Source: Actinopolymorpha alba DSM 45243 (lineage in GTDB: Bacteria; Actinomycetota; Actinomycetes; Propionibacteriales; Actinopolymorphaceae). Taken from it: a stretch of DNA of 64,000 bases. The translations under genes and the position numbers were made by a program. Position 1 is the first letter of the stretch; each line of letters opens with the position of its first letter. Below, piece by piece: positions 24,281 through 31,591 of this stretch. The stretch lies in the NCBI RefSeq assembly GCF_000373925.1, contig NZ_KB892771.1, positions 1 to 64,000 on the forward strand, read 5' to 3'. The notes beneath the pieces were generated by a model that saw nothing but the letters and a program-made list of their open reading frames with translations, ran no database searches and was not told the origin of the DNA.

Positions 24281-24930
24281 CGGGCCAGCTCCGCATCGAT
24301 CCCGGCGCACAGCTCCGCGAACGCCTTCCGGCCAGCTTCCACATCGCCCTGTCCGGCCGGTGGCTCCACTGTGGTGGCGAGCATGCGGGCCACTAGGTCG
24401 AGTACGCCGGCCAACGCGGTGCCGCCCAGACTTGGTCCGGCGGTCACCAACCCGAGGGACACCACACCCATCACCTGGCTGAGCACCTCCGCGTCGATGT
24501 CGGGTCGGATCAGGTTGGCTTCGCGCAGGCGTTGCACGAACGCGTTGTTCAACAAGCTACGGGTCGCTTCCTGCCGGGGCACGCCTCGGCGTACGTACGC
24601 GCCGAGCACGTCAGCGTCGCGGGTGTAGAGCGCCCGGAGGAAGGGCCGCGCCAGGAGTTCCCGCGCGGAGTGCTGGTAGATCCGCGAGAGCCGGCCACCG
24701 TCGGGATCCGCTTCCACCCGGGCCAGGACGGCCGCGACGTACACCCGCATCTCCTGGCGTACCAGCGCCTCGATCAGCGCGTCCTTGCTCCGGAACTCGA
24801 GGTAGACCGCGCCCTTGGAGATCCCGGCGGCCCGGGCGATCTCGTCGACGGTGGTCTTCGCGACGCCGTACCTGACGAAGAGTTCGGCGGCGGCGTCGAA
24901 GATCCGCTCGGTCCGGACCGCGACTGCCAT
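24277..24930 (-). CDS. TetR family transcriptional regulator of the ABC operon
   Basis: A 217-residue TetR repressor. HTH: RIFDAAAELFVRYGVAKTTVDEIARAAGISKGAVYLEF then RSKDALIEALV. The start at 24930 is supported by AGGAG eight bases upstream; the frame is open to 24984, but that part contains the operator. A strong dyad (24942-24983) lies directly before the gene, so it is probably autoregulated and controls its own operon with the ABC transporter. TetR-ABC operons of this shape are usually drug or lipid efflux systems. Confidence 0.87.
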   Translation of the reverse strand: MAVAVRTERIFDAAAELFVRYGVAKTTVDEIARAAGISKGAVYLEFRSKDALIEALVRQEMRVYVAAVLARVEADPDGGRLSRIYQHSARELLARPFLRALYTRDADVLGAYVRRGVPRQEATRSLLNNAFVQRLREANLIRPDIDAEVLSQVMGVVSLGLVTAGPSLGGTALAGVLDLVARMLATTVEPPAGQGDVEAGRKAFAELCAGIDAELAR

Positions 24931-24941
24931 GCTGATACTCC

Positions 24942-24983
24942 TGTACGTTCTGACCCGATCAACCAAATTGGTCAGAGCGTACA
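24942..24983. promoter_or_regulatory. Nested dyads upstream of TetR, probable operator
   Basis: TGTACGTTCTGACC (24942-24955) and GGTCAGAGCGTACA (24970-24983) are inverted with one mismatch in 14. Inside the right half lies a second dyad, ACCAAATTGGT (24962-24972). This fits an autoregulatory TetR operator with two overlapping sites. Confidence 0.6.
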
Positions 24984-25044
24984 TGGTGAACGCTCTCCGC
25001 CAGTCAGCAGACCTCGCCGAAGAACGAACGCCGGCCCCTGAGCC

Positions 25045-26226
25045 TCACGATCTCGCCTCAGCGCGCCCGGCGAACTCCGGCGCCGGCTCCCGGCCAGAGT
25101 CGGCGTCCGGCTCCTCTCCCTCCAGCGACACCCGGCGCGCCAGTCGCGCCAGCGGACCCGGCGCCCACCACGCGGCCCGTCCAAGCAGCGCGAGGATGGC
25201 CGGAACCAACAGCCCACGCACGATCGTCGCGTCGACGGCGATCGCGATCAGCATGCCGACGCCGAGCAGCTTCATGAACTTCAGGCCGCTCAACGCGAAC
25301 GCCCCCACCACGATCGCCAGCAACAGCGCCGCCGCGCTGATCAGCCCGCCGGTACGGCTGAGGCCGTAGACCACGGCATCCTTCGGCGTACGCCCGGAGC
25401 GGTATCCCTCCGCGATCCGGGACAGCAGGAAGAGTTCGTAGTCCGTCGAGAGGCCGAACAGCACCGCCAACATGAGCACGGGCAGGGAGGCGTCGAGCGG
25501 GCCGGCTTCGGCGCCGAGCCAGGAGACGAAGTGACCCTCCTGGAAGATCCACACGATCGCACCGAACGACGCGGTGAGCGACAGCGCCGAGAGCAAGACC
25601 GCCTTGACGGGTACGACGAGCGAACCGAACGCCAGGAGCAGCAGAAGCAACACCGCACCCGCCAGGATCGCCAGCATCCACGGCAACCGGTCCCCGATCG
25701 CGGTGAGCCCGTCGACGAGGTAGGCGGTCGGACCTCCGACGAGGACCTCGTCGACGCCGGTCGGTGCGGGCAGGTCCCGCAACGCGCGGACGGCATCCTG
25801 GGCCGGCTTCGCCTGGGCGTCCCCCTCGACCTGCGCCGCGAGGACGATCGTGCCGTCCCTGCTGGCCGTCGGGGCCACCGTGCCGATGCCGTCGATCCGT
25901 TCCGCGTCCGCGATGAACGCCCCCACGGTCGCGGCGGACGGTGGTCGGCCGTCGGCACCGACCAGGACGACCTGCGCGGCGTCCGACGAGGCGACCGGAA
26001 GCTCCTTGTCCACGAGGTCCGTCGCGACCCGGACGCTGTTGCCCTTGGGCAGGACAGACGCGTCGACGTCGGCGAACTCCGCACGCAGGAACGGCGTACC
26101 CGCCACCAGCAACCCGCCGACGACGACGACGGCGACCAGCCCGGGACGGCGCATCACCGCCCGGCCGATGCGGCCCCAGCCGCGGTTCTCCTCGTCGACC
26201 TTGACCCGCGGACGTTGAGCTGCCAC
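25045..26226 (-). pseudogene. MMPL family transporter, 5'-truncated
   Basis: The frame encodes only the second half of an MMPL/RND lipid or drug exporter: VMRRPGLVAVVVVGGLLVAG (the mid-protein helix), an extracytoplasmic domain with LPKGNSVRVATDLVDKELPV, then helices including LPVLMLAVLFGLSTDYELFLLSRI, the proton-relay Asp/Tyr motif, and GVGMLIAIAVDATIVRGLLVPA. Family members are about 700-750 residues; here about 390 remain, and the first transmembrane half is gone. A GTG at 26232 gives an open frame, but there is no normal N-terminus. It abuts, head to head, the 3' end of a TetR gene that is also 5'-truncated. Confidence 0.8.
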
Positions 26227-26231
26227 CGTCA

Positions 26232-26471
26232 CTCGAGCGCGGGTTGCTGAAGTACCGCGACCAGGTGCTCGCCCGCGCCGCGTCCTCCGGACTCGTCATC
26301 GAGAAGCTGCCCCCTGCCGCGATGGCCGTCCTGCTCCAGCACTGGATCCGGATCTATGGCCTGATCTCGATGGAGACCTTCGGGCATCTGTGGCACATCC
26401 TCGACGACCCCGAGCCGATGTTCGAGGTGATGCTGAACGACCTCGCGCGGTTGGTCGGCGTACCTGAATGA
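26232..26471 (+). pseudogene. TetR regulator, C-terminal fragment
   Basis: The frame LERGLLKYRDQVLARAASSG, then AVLLQHWIRIYGLISMETFGHLWHILDDPEPMFEVMLNDLARLVG matches the C-terminal ligand domain of TetR proteins of the WHG-type group (WxRxxGLxSxExFGHL). The helix-turn-helix half is absent. It begins where the truncated MMPL frame ends, in the opposite direction, as expected if one deletion removed the shared promoter and both 5' halves of a divergent tetR/mmpL pair. Its TGA stop lies inside the 90-bp palindromic element. Confidence 0.7.
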
Positions 26472-26554
26472 TCACGTATACGTGGTCATTGCATGCTTCA
26501 CGTGGCGCCGATGCCGTGCGGGGCGGGTAATGACCACGTATACGTGATCATTCA
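26465..26554. repeat. 90-bp palindromic repeat (three-hairpin element), copy A
   Basis: The outer arms ATGATCACGTATACGTGGTC (left) and GACCACGTATACGTGATCAT (right) are exact inverted repeats, and each is itself nearly self-complementary around CACGTATACGTG. Between them is a shorter GC-rich hairpin (CACGTGGC...GCCGTGCG). The same 90-base design recurs at 49828-49917, with a half copy at 10112. It covers the stop of the TetR fragment and lies five bases from the stop of the NHL gene, so it may act as a two-way terminator. Confidence 0.85.
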
Positions 26555-26559
26555 AGGGC

Positions 26560-28356
26560 TCATACAGGCTCGACCGGGCCGCCCAGCACGAGCACGAACC
26601 TCGCGTCGGCACCGTCCTCGATCTTCACCGGCACTCCCCAGTCCTGCTGGTGAACGTGGCAGACCGGATGTTCGGCGTCCACGTCACAGGTCGCCGCCAT
26701 CGCCGCCACGTGGAGGACCCCGTCTCCCGCGGCGGGGTCGAGGACCAGCCGGCGGGTCAGCCCGCTCCCCCGCCCCTCTCCCTCCCGAAGCAGCGCGGGC
26801 GGCGTCGACGACACGAACAACCGGGTCGACGGCCCCTCGCTGTCGTCGAGCTTCTGCCCGGGCGGCGGCTCGAAGACCACGCAAAGCTCAACCTCGCCAC
26901 CCGCCAGGGGCGTCACCGGACGCTGGGTCCGCTGCGCGAACCCCTCGACAGGCCGCACCGCCCCGCCCAACGGGAACCGCGCCAGCCGATGGGCGGCGGA
27001 CTCGACGACGATCAGGGTCTCCCCGTCGACCACAGCCCCGCTCGGCTCGTCGAGGCCGGTCAGCAACGTCGTCAGCGCGCCGGTCGCCGGGTCGAAGCGG
27101 CGTACGGCACCGTTGTAGGTGTCGAGCACCGCGACTGAATCGTCTGGAAGGACGGTCACGCCCAGCGGATGCTGGAGCATCGCCTGCTGACCCACGCCGT
27201 CGCGCAGCCCGAAGTCGAACAGGCCGGTGCCTACCGCCGTGTGGACCTCATCGCCCTCGACGTACCGCAGGGCCGAGGTTTCGGCGTCCACGAGCCACAA
27301 CCGGCTACCGTCCGCCGACGCCGCGAGCCCAGACGGTTGAGCGAACCACGCCTCAGTCAGAGGGCCGTCGGCGAGCCCTTCGTTCGTGGTGCCCGCCACC
27401 GGAGCGACGTCCCGCGAACGCGGGTCGAACGTCCATAGCTGGTGGATGCCCGCCATCGCCACCCACACCCGGTCGTGGTACCAGACCACGTCCCAAGGGC
27501 TCGAGAGCGCGCCGTCGCGGTCACCCTGCATCCACTGCGTACCCGTGCCGGCCAGCGTGCGTACCTGCCCGTTGGCCAGGCGGACGCCGCGCAAGGCATG
27601 GTTGACGGTATCGGCGACCACGACGTCGTACCCCACCTCGGCGGCCACGTCGGGCGACAGCAGGCACAGTCCGTTCGGTTCGCGGAACGCAGCCTCGCGC
27701 GGACCGCCGTCGAGGAATCCGCGGTCACCGGTGCCGATCCGGCGTACGACCGTCTCGAGGTCGGGCTCGAGCTCCAGCAGTCCGTGCCCGCCCGCGTCGG
27801 CGACCAGGAACCGCCCGTCGGCGAGCCGGACCGCCTTGCTGGGAAAGCGCAGCGTGGTCTCGGGCGGCGGTGGCGGAACGTACGGTGACGAGGCCCGGCG
27901 CAGGGTGGACCGCGCGTCGTGGGCGGGTACGAGTTCGGCGAGCAGGGCGTCGAGCGCATGCGCGTGACCCTCACCGGAGAACTGCGCGACGACGTACCCC
28001 TCAGGATCGACCAGCGTGAGCGTCGGCCAGGCACGCGCGGTGTACGCCTGCCAGGTGGTGAGGTCAGGGTCGTCGAGTACCGGGTGGCGGACGGCGTACC
28101 GCTCGATCGCGGACCTGACCGCCGCCGGCTCCGCCTCGTGGGCGAACTTCGGGGAGTGGACGCCGACCACGACGAGCACGTCGGAGTACTTTTCCTCCAG
28201 CGGACGGAGCTCTTCCAGGACGTGCAGGCAGTTGATGCAGCAGAAGGTCCAGAAGTCCAACACCAGGAAGCGTCCCCGGAAGTCACTGAGCCGGAGAGGC
28301 TTCCCGCCCGTGTTGAACCACTGCCTGCCCGTCAGCTCGGGTGCTCGTATCCGCAT
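26560..28356 (-). CDS. Thioredoxin-like/NHL-repeat protein (NHLRC2-like)
   Basis: A 598-residue protein with a thioredoxin-like N-terminal domain (about 1-145) and an NHL-repeat beta-propeller (about 165-470) plus a C-terminal beta domain. The redox motif is FWTFCCINCLHVLEEL, giving Cys-Ile-Asn-Cys near residue 42; the cis-Pro region is ARAWPTLTLVDPEG. Propeller blades are visible as repeated FREPNGLCLLSP, LSSPWDVVWYHD, FAQPSGLAASADG and LQHPLGVTVLPDD. The same architecture occurs in animal NHLRC2 and many actinobacteria; the role is unknown, presumed redox. Monocistronic, ending next to the palindromic repeat. Confidence 0.85.
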   Translation of the reverse strand: MRIRAPELTGRQWFNTGGKPLRLSDFRGRFLVLDFWTFCCINCLHVLEELRPLEEKYSDVLVVVGVHSPKFAHEAEPAAVRSAIERYAVRHPVLDDPDLTTWQAYTARAWPTLTLVDPEGYVVAQFSGEGHAHALDALLAELVPAHDARSTLRRASSPYVPPPPPETTLRFPSKAVRLADGRFLVADAGGHGLLELEPDLETVVRRIGTGDRGFLDGGPREAAFREPNGLCLLSPDVAAEVGYDVVVADTVNHALRGVRLANGQVRTLAGTGTQWMQGDRDGALSSPWDVVWYHDRVWVAMAGIHQLWTFDPRSRDVAPVAGTTNEGLADGPLTEAWFAQPSGLAASADGSRLWLVDAETSALRYVEGDEVHTAVGTGLFDFGLRDGVGQQAMLQHPLGVTVLPDDSVAVLDTYNGAVRRFDPATGALTTLLTGLDEPSGAVVDGETLIVVESAAHRLARFPLGGAVRPVEGFAQRTQRPVTPLAGGEVELCVVFEPPPGQKLDDSEGPSTRLFVSSTPPALLREGEGRGSGLTRRLVLDPAAGDGVLHVAAMAATCDVDAEHPVCHVHQQDWGVPVKIEDGADARFVLVLGGPVEPV

Positions 28357-28402
28357 GCCCCCAAACTAACCGCGCGGTTGATCAGCGACGGTCCGGCCGG
28401 TG

Positions 28403-28813
28403 TCAGGCGGGTCGTGGATACCAGTCCGGGATCAGCTCCGGGGCGCGGGGGTACTTCTCCAGGTCGTCGAAGTAGTCGTCCTCAGTCGCGCTCACCACGG
28501 CCGGACGGTTGTCGTAGTCGAAGTCGATGCTGAACCGCCCGTCGCCATCGACGACGAACTCGGCGGTGTACCAGGCACCCTTGCCGGGCTCGTACGTCGC
28601 ATCCCGCAGGTCGAGGAACAGCTCGTACAGGTCGTCGGGCATCCCGATCGTGGACTCGGCACCGGACGCGCGGGTGTAGGAGCAGACGAAGCGGGCCTGG
28701 AAGCCGATCATGGAGCAGACGACCCGCGCGGAGGTGAAGTCGTCAGGTAGTTCGTCGAAGAGCGCCTGCCCGATGCCCTGCAGAAGATCCTGCTGCCTGT
28801 CCAGATCCGACAT
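28403..28813 (-). CDS. YezG-like (DUF600) immunity protein
   Basis: A 136-residue acidic protein of the YezG/DUF600 group, known as immunity proteins of secreted nuclease toxins such as Bacillus YeeF. Seen: QDLLQGIGQALFDELPDDFTSARVV, the GKGAWYTAEFVVDGDGRFSIDFDYDNRPAV core and the DDYFDDLEKYPRAPELIPDWY end, which closely follow the family. It starts nine bases after the stop of the nuclease gene, so toxin and immunity are co-expressed. It should bind and block the adjacent nuclease in the cytoplasm. Confidence 0.8.
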   Translation of the reverse strand: MSDLDRQQDLLQGIGQALFDELPDDFTSARVVCSMIGFQARFVCSYTRASGAESTIGMPDDLYELFLDLRDATYEPGKGAWYTAEFVVDGDGRFSIDFDYDNRPAVVSATEDDYFDDLEKYPRAPELIPDWYPRPA

Positions 28814-28822
28814 CCTCGGTCC

Positions 28823-29503
28823 CTACTTTGGCTTGCTGCGGTTGGAGATTACCTCCGTGACCGTATACGGAGGGCTCCCGTCGCGCGGAGTCACCGTGTA
28901 TTCCACCTTGAACCAGTCGGGGCGTTCGCCGCTACCGGTGTACTTCGGCACGATCTTCAGGTCGACGTCGTTGTCCCCGTCGACCAGACGCTTCAACTCC
29001 TTCTCCATGTTGCGCCACTGGCCGTAGCTGTTCTCGCGCCAGCTCTGCGGGAGGGTGTTGATGCCCGCGCCCGAGCCGCCGAGCTCGCGCGCGATCATGT
29101 GGCCGCCCGCATCGGAGTCGTAACCTTGCGGGTTTCCGCGCTGCCGCCGATCCGAGCCACCGGACCAGACCTGCTGGTTGCGGTCGCGGACGTTTGGTGT
29201 GCGTACCAGCCGACCCTCGATCCGCGACACTCGGCCATGCCGGTCGGTCGTGTAGACCGCGCTGAGTCCGGTGCTCCTGTCGTGCACGCGGTAGATCTGG
29301 TCCGGCTCCCAGCCACGGGTGGTGTTCGGTGCCTCCGAGGCATCGCCCCGGTGGCCTGGGGTCGAGTTGGGCAGGTTCCGGTTGACGCGGGGATCGGACG
29401 GGTCGACGTGACGAGCCCGCCTGCCGGTCATCTTCTCCAGCCGCTTCACGATCGCCCGCGCGACCCGCGTACTCGACTCTCCCGCCGCACCCCGCCGTGC
29501 CAT
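28823..29503 (-). CDS. Nuclease toxin (DNA/RNA non-specific endonuclease-like), YezG partner
   Basis: A 226-residue basic protein. The C-terminal half has the His-containing active-site stretch QGYDSDAGGHMIARELGGSGAGIN, typical of the DNA/RNA non-specific endonuclease group used as polymorphic toxin tips, followed by NSYGQWRNMEKELKRLVDG. The middle reads IYRVHDRSTGLSAVYTTDRHGRVSRIEG, a pre-nuclease stretch often seen in toxin C-termini. No LXG, WXG100 or signal peptide is visible, so the delivery part is missing: it may be an orphan cassette or secreted by an adaptor. Start ATG 29503 has AGGAAGG six bases upstream. Confidence 0.75.
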   Translation of the reverse strand: MARRGAAGESSTRVARAIVKRLEKMTGRRARHVDPSDPRVNRNLPNSTPGHRGDASEAPNTTRGWEPDQIYRVHDRSTGLSAVYTTDRHGRVSRIEGRLVRTPNVRDRNQQVWSGGSDRRQRGNPQGYDSDAGGHMIARELGGSGAGINTLPQSWRENSYGQWRNMEKELKRLVDGDNDVDLKIVPKYTGSGERPDWFKVEYTVTPRDGSPPYTVTEVISNRSKPK

Positions 29504-29573
29504 CGCCATCCTTCCTCGTACGCAACCCTCCGGGGTGCGCGTCGTACGCGGTCCTCGTCGGGCTTCGCCCTGC

Positions 29574-29683
29574 GTTCCACAGCCGGTGCGCAGCCACCTC
29601 ACATGATCGCTGGAGGTCAGTATCCACGCATCACTGCGTCCACAGCCCCGCGCTCTATCCACAGGCCGCGCTCCGTCCACAGG
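29574..29683 (+). other. Cluster of DnaA-box-like TCCACA sites
   Basis: Within 110 bases there are four TCCACAG sites (29574-29582 GTTCCACAG, 29638-29645, TATCCACAGG from 29656, CGTCCACAGG from 29674) and a weaker TATCCAC at 29622. They resemble actinobacterial DnaA boxes. They lie in the divergent region between the nuclease toxin and lipoprotein genes; no replication genes are near, so this is not taken as an origin. Confidence 0.3.
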
Positions 29684-29772
29684 CGGACCGCTACGAGACG
29701 CCGGACACCTGCCCAAGCCGGCTACAGTGCCGGGCAGTTGAAGCGCTGTCGTTCAAGGGGAAGGTGCGTGCC

Positions 29773-30450
29773 ATGACGCAGGCCAGTCGGACGGCTCGGG
29801 CCGTGCCGCCACCGCGCCGCGGTCGAGGCTGGTCCGCGGCTCTCACCGTCGTCCTGCTCGTGCTCGTCACCGGATGCGGCCGGGAGACGCTCCACCCCGC
29901 GACTCTGAAAGCTGTGCCGCCCAAGGACCCGCCGACACGGTCCGCGCCGGCCGGCGATGCCGCGCCCGCGCCGGAGCCTGAGCCGACCACCACGACCCCA
30001 CCCGCGGAGGGTCTGCTCGTCGACTGCGTCACCGTCGACATCGACCTCCCGAAGTCCTGGGAGTCCAGCCAGTCCGCCGACCAGACCTGGTCCTACACGT
30101 TGCCCGAGGACGCCGGCGGCGGCGTGGTCAAGGTCGCGGGCACGCCTTACACCGGAGCCGACGCGCACAAGTCCCAGGCCGACCTCGAGGCGCTCGTACG
30201 CGGCAAGGACAGCGACACCGTCGGGCCGCAGGTGACCAAGGACGGCATGGTGTACGCCGAACGCCCGGTCCGCCGCGGGAACGAATGGCGCCTGGCCAAG
30301 GCGTTCCCCGAGGAGCGCAGCCAGCTCGTCACGATCTCCTACGCGCCGGCCGGGTCCGCGAGCGACACCACCATCGAGGCGACCAAGGACGTTCTCGCGG
30401 AGGCCGCCGCGGGTACGTCCCTGCTGAAGCCCGGCGAGTGCGGCGACTGA
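29773..30450 (+). CDS. Lipoprotein of unknown function
   Basis: A 225-residue exported lipoprotein. A basic start (ARAVPPPRRGRGW) and hydrophobic stretch SAALTVVLLVLVTGCG end in a lipobox (LVTGC) with Cys near residue 35. A Pro/Thr/Glu-rich linker follows to about residue 80, then a compact domain: DCVTVDIDLPKSWESSQSAD, WSYTLPEDAGGGVVKVAG and RRGNEWRLAKAFPEER. It resembles small substrate- or wall-associated lipoproteins of actinobacteria but no named family is clear. The ATG at 29773 has GGGGAAGG upstream. A strong terminator follows. Confidence 0.7.
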   Translation: MTQASRTARAVPPPRRGRGWSAALTVVLLVLVTGCGRETLHPATLKAVPPKDPPTRSAPAGDAAPAPEPEPTTTTPPAEGLLVDCVTVDIDLPKSWESSQSADQTWSYTLPEDAGGGVVKVAGTPYTGADAHKSQADLEALVRGKDSDTVGPQVTKDGMVYAERPVRRGNEWRLAKAFPEERSQLVTISYAPAGSASDTTIEATKDVLAEAAAGTSLLKPGECGD

Positions 30451-30462
30451 GAGGTCGCGCGG

Positions 30463-30501
30463 GAGGTCGCGCGGATAAGGCTTCCCTATCCGCGCGACCT
30501 C
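30463..30501. terminator. 15-bp perfect hairpin between convergent genes
   Basis: GAGGTCGCGCGGATA (30463-30477) pairs perfectly with TATCCGCGCGACCTC (30487-30501), nine-base loop. It lies between the lipoprotein and aldo/keto reductase stops, so it can serve both. The left arm start is duplicated in tandem (GAGGTCGCGCGG twice). Confidence 0.75.
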
Positions 30502-30510
30502 TCAGCGGCC

Positions 30511-31380
30511 CTAGATCGGCATCGCCACGAACGGCGAGGAGTACGCCGCAACGCCATCCAGCACATCGGCGACCTGCGCGCCGGTGACGCCGACGCGTTC
30601 GCGCTCGGCCTTGATCAGCTTCGACAGCAGGCGTACCTCACCCGGAGTCGCGATCCCGGTCACCTCGGGATGGCTGAGCACCCAGGCCACCGCGGCGGTG
30701 ATCTGCTCCTGCTCGTCGAGCGGCTCGTACCACGTCGTGTAGCGGTGGTCGTCTTCTGACCAGTTGCGCCGGGAGACCGTCTTGATGATCATCAGGCCCG
30801 CGTCGACCCGCTGGGTTTCGGTGGCGAGCTCCTGCCAGGCCCCGAGGTAGGCCTCATCACGACCCAGTGCGTAGTTGAGGGGCGTGATGACCGTGTCGAA
30901 GGGGAACCTCCGCAGCGCCTCCAGATGGGTCGCGGGTGCCTCGTGGCCATGGCCGGTGATCCCGATCGCGCTGACCATGCCCTCGTCGCGCGCCCGGATC
31001 GCCGCCTCGAGCGCGCCGTTGAGGCCGGTCGCCTTGTTGAGCTCCTCGAGGTCACCCACGGCGTGGAGCTGGATCAGGTCGAGCCGGTCGGTCTGGAGGC
31101 GTTCGAGCGAGGCGTTGATCTGGGCCCAGGCCGCGTCCCGCTCACGCTCGCCCGTCTTGGTCGCGAGGAAGATCTGGTCGCGGATGCGTGGCATCCACGG
31201 TCCGAGCCGCAGCTCGGCGTCGCCATAACTCGCGGCCGTGTCGAAGTGGTTGATACCGGCGTCCAGCGCCTCCTGGATGGACAGGTCGGCAACGTCCTGG
31301 GACACCTCGCTCAGGGCAGCCGCACCGTAGATGAGGACGCTGCTCTCGTGTCCGAGCCGCCCGAGCCGACGCTTTTCCAT
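30511..31380 (-). CDS. Aldo/keto reductase
   Basis: A 289-residue NADPH-type aldo/keto reductase (TIM barrel). Visible: RRLGRLGHESSVLIYGAAAL at the start, ALDAGINHFDTAASYGDAELRLG with the catalytic Asp and Tyr, LATKTGERERDAAWAQIN (Lys), LQTDRLDLIQLHAV (His) and VSAIGITGHGHEAP. The layout matches the short bacterial AKR5/12-like proteins acting on unknown aldehydes or sugars. The long open frame upstream is not homologous; ATG 31380 has GGAG six bases upstream. It is divergent from the amidohydrolase gene. Confidence 0.87.
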   Translation of the reverse strand: MEKRRLGRLGHESSVLIYGAAALSEVSQDVADLSIQEALDAGINHFDTAASYGDAELRLGPWMPRIRDQIFLATKTGERERDAAWAQINASLERLQTDRLDLIQLHAVGDLEELNKATGLNGALEAAIRARDEGMVSAIGITGHGHEAPATHLEALRRFPFDTVITPLNYALGRDEAYLGAWQELATETQRVDAGLMIIKTVSRRNWSEDDHRYTTWYEPLDEQEQITAAVAWVLSHPEVTGIATPGEVRLLSKLIKAERERVGVTGAQVADVLDGVAAYSSPFVAMPI

Positions 31381-31591
31381 GATGAGCTCCGCTCGCAAGT
31401 CCTTGATCTGCTGACGTACGGCGTTCAGCTTAGGCCGCCGGCGCACCTGATCGGGTGGCCACGCCAGGCCAATCCCCCGGGGCGGTGGGGAGAAACCCTG
31501 ATCACGATGTAGGGCGCAGCCCCGATGCGACGGCAGTCCGACAGCCAGCACTGTGAGGACCTCCAGCGACCCAACGCACAGGAGGACCACA

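Noticed and set aside
26244-26471. A complete small gene starting at TTG 26244
   Set aside because: The residues match the C-terminal domain of TetR proteins and the matching frame extends upstream of the TTG to the MMPL junction, so it is a fragment.
29574-29683. A replication origin
   Set aside because: The boxes are few and imperfect, and no dnaA, dnaN or AT-rich unwinding region is near.
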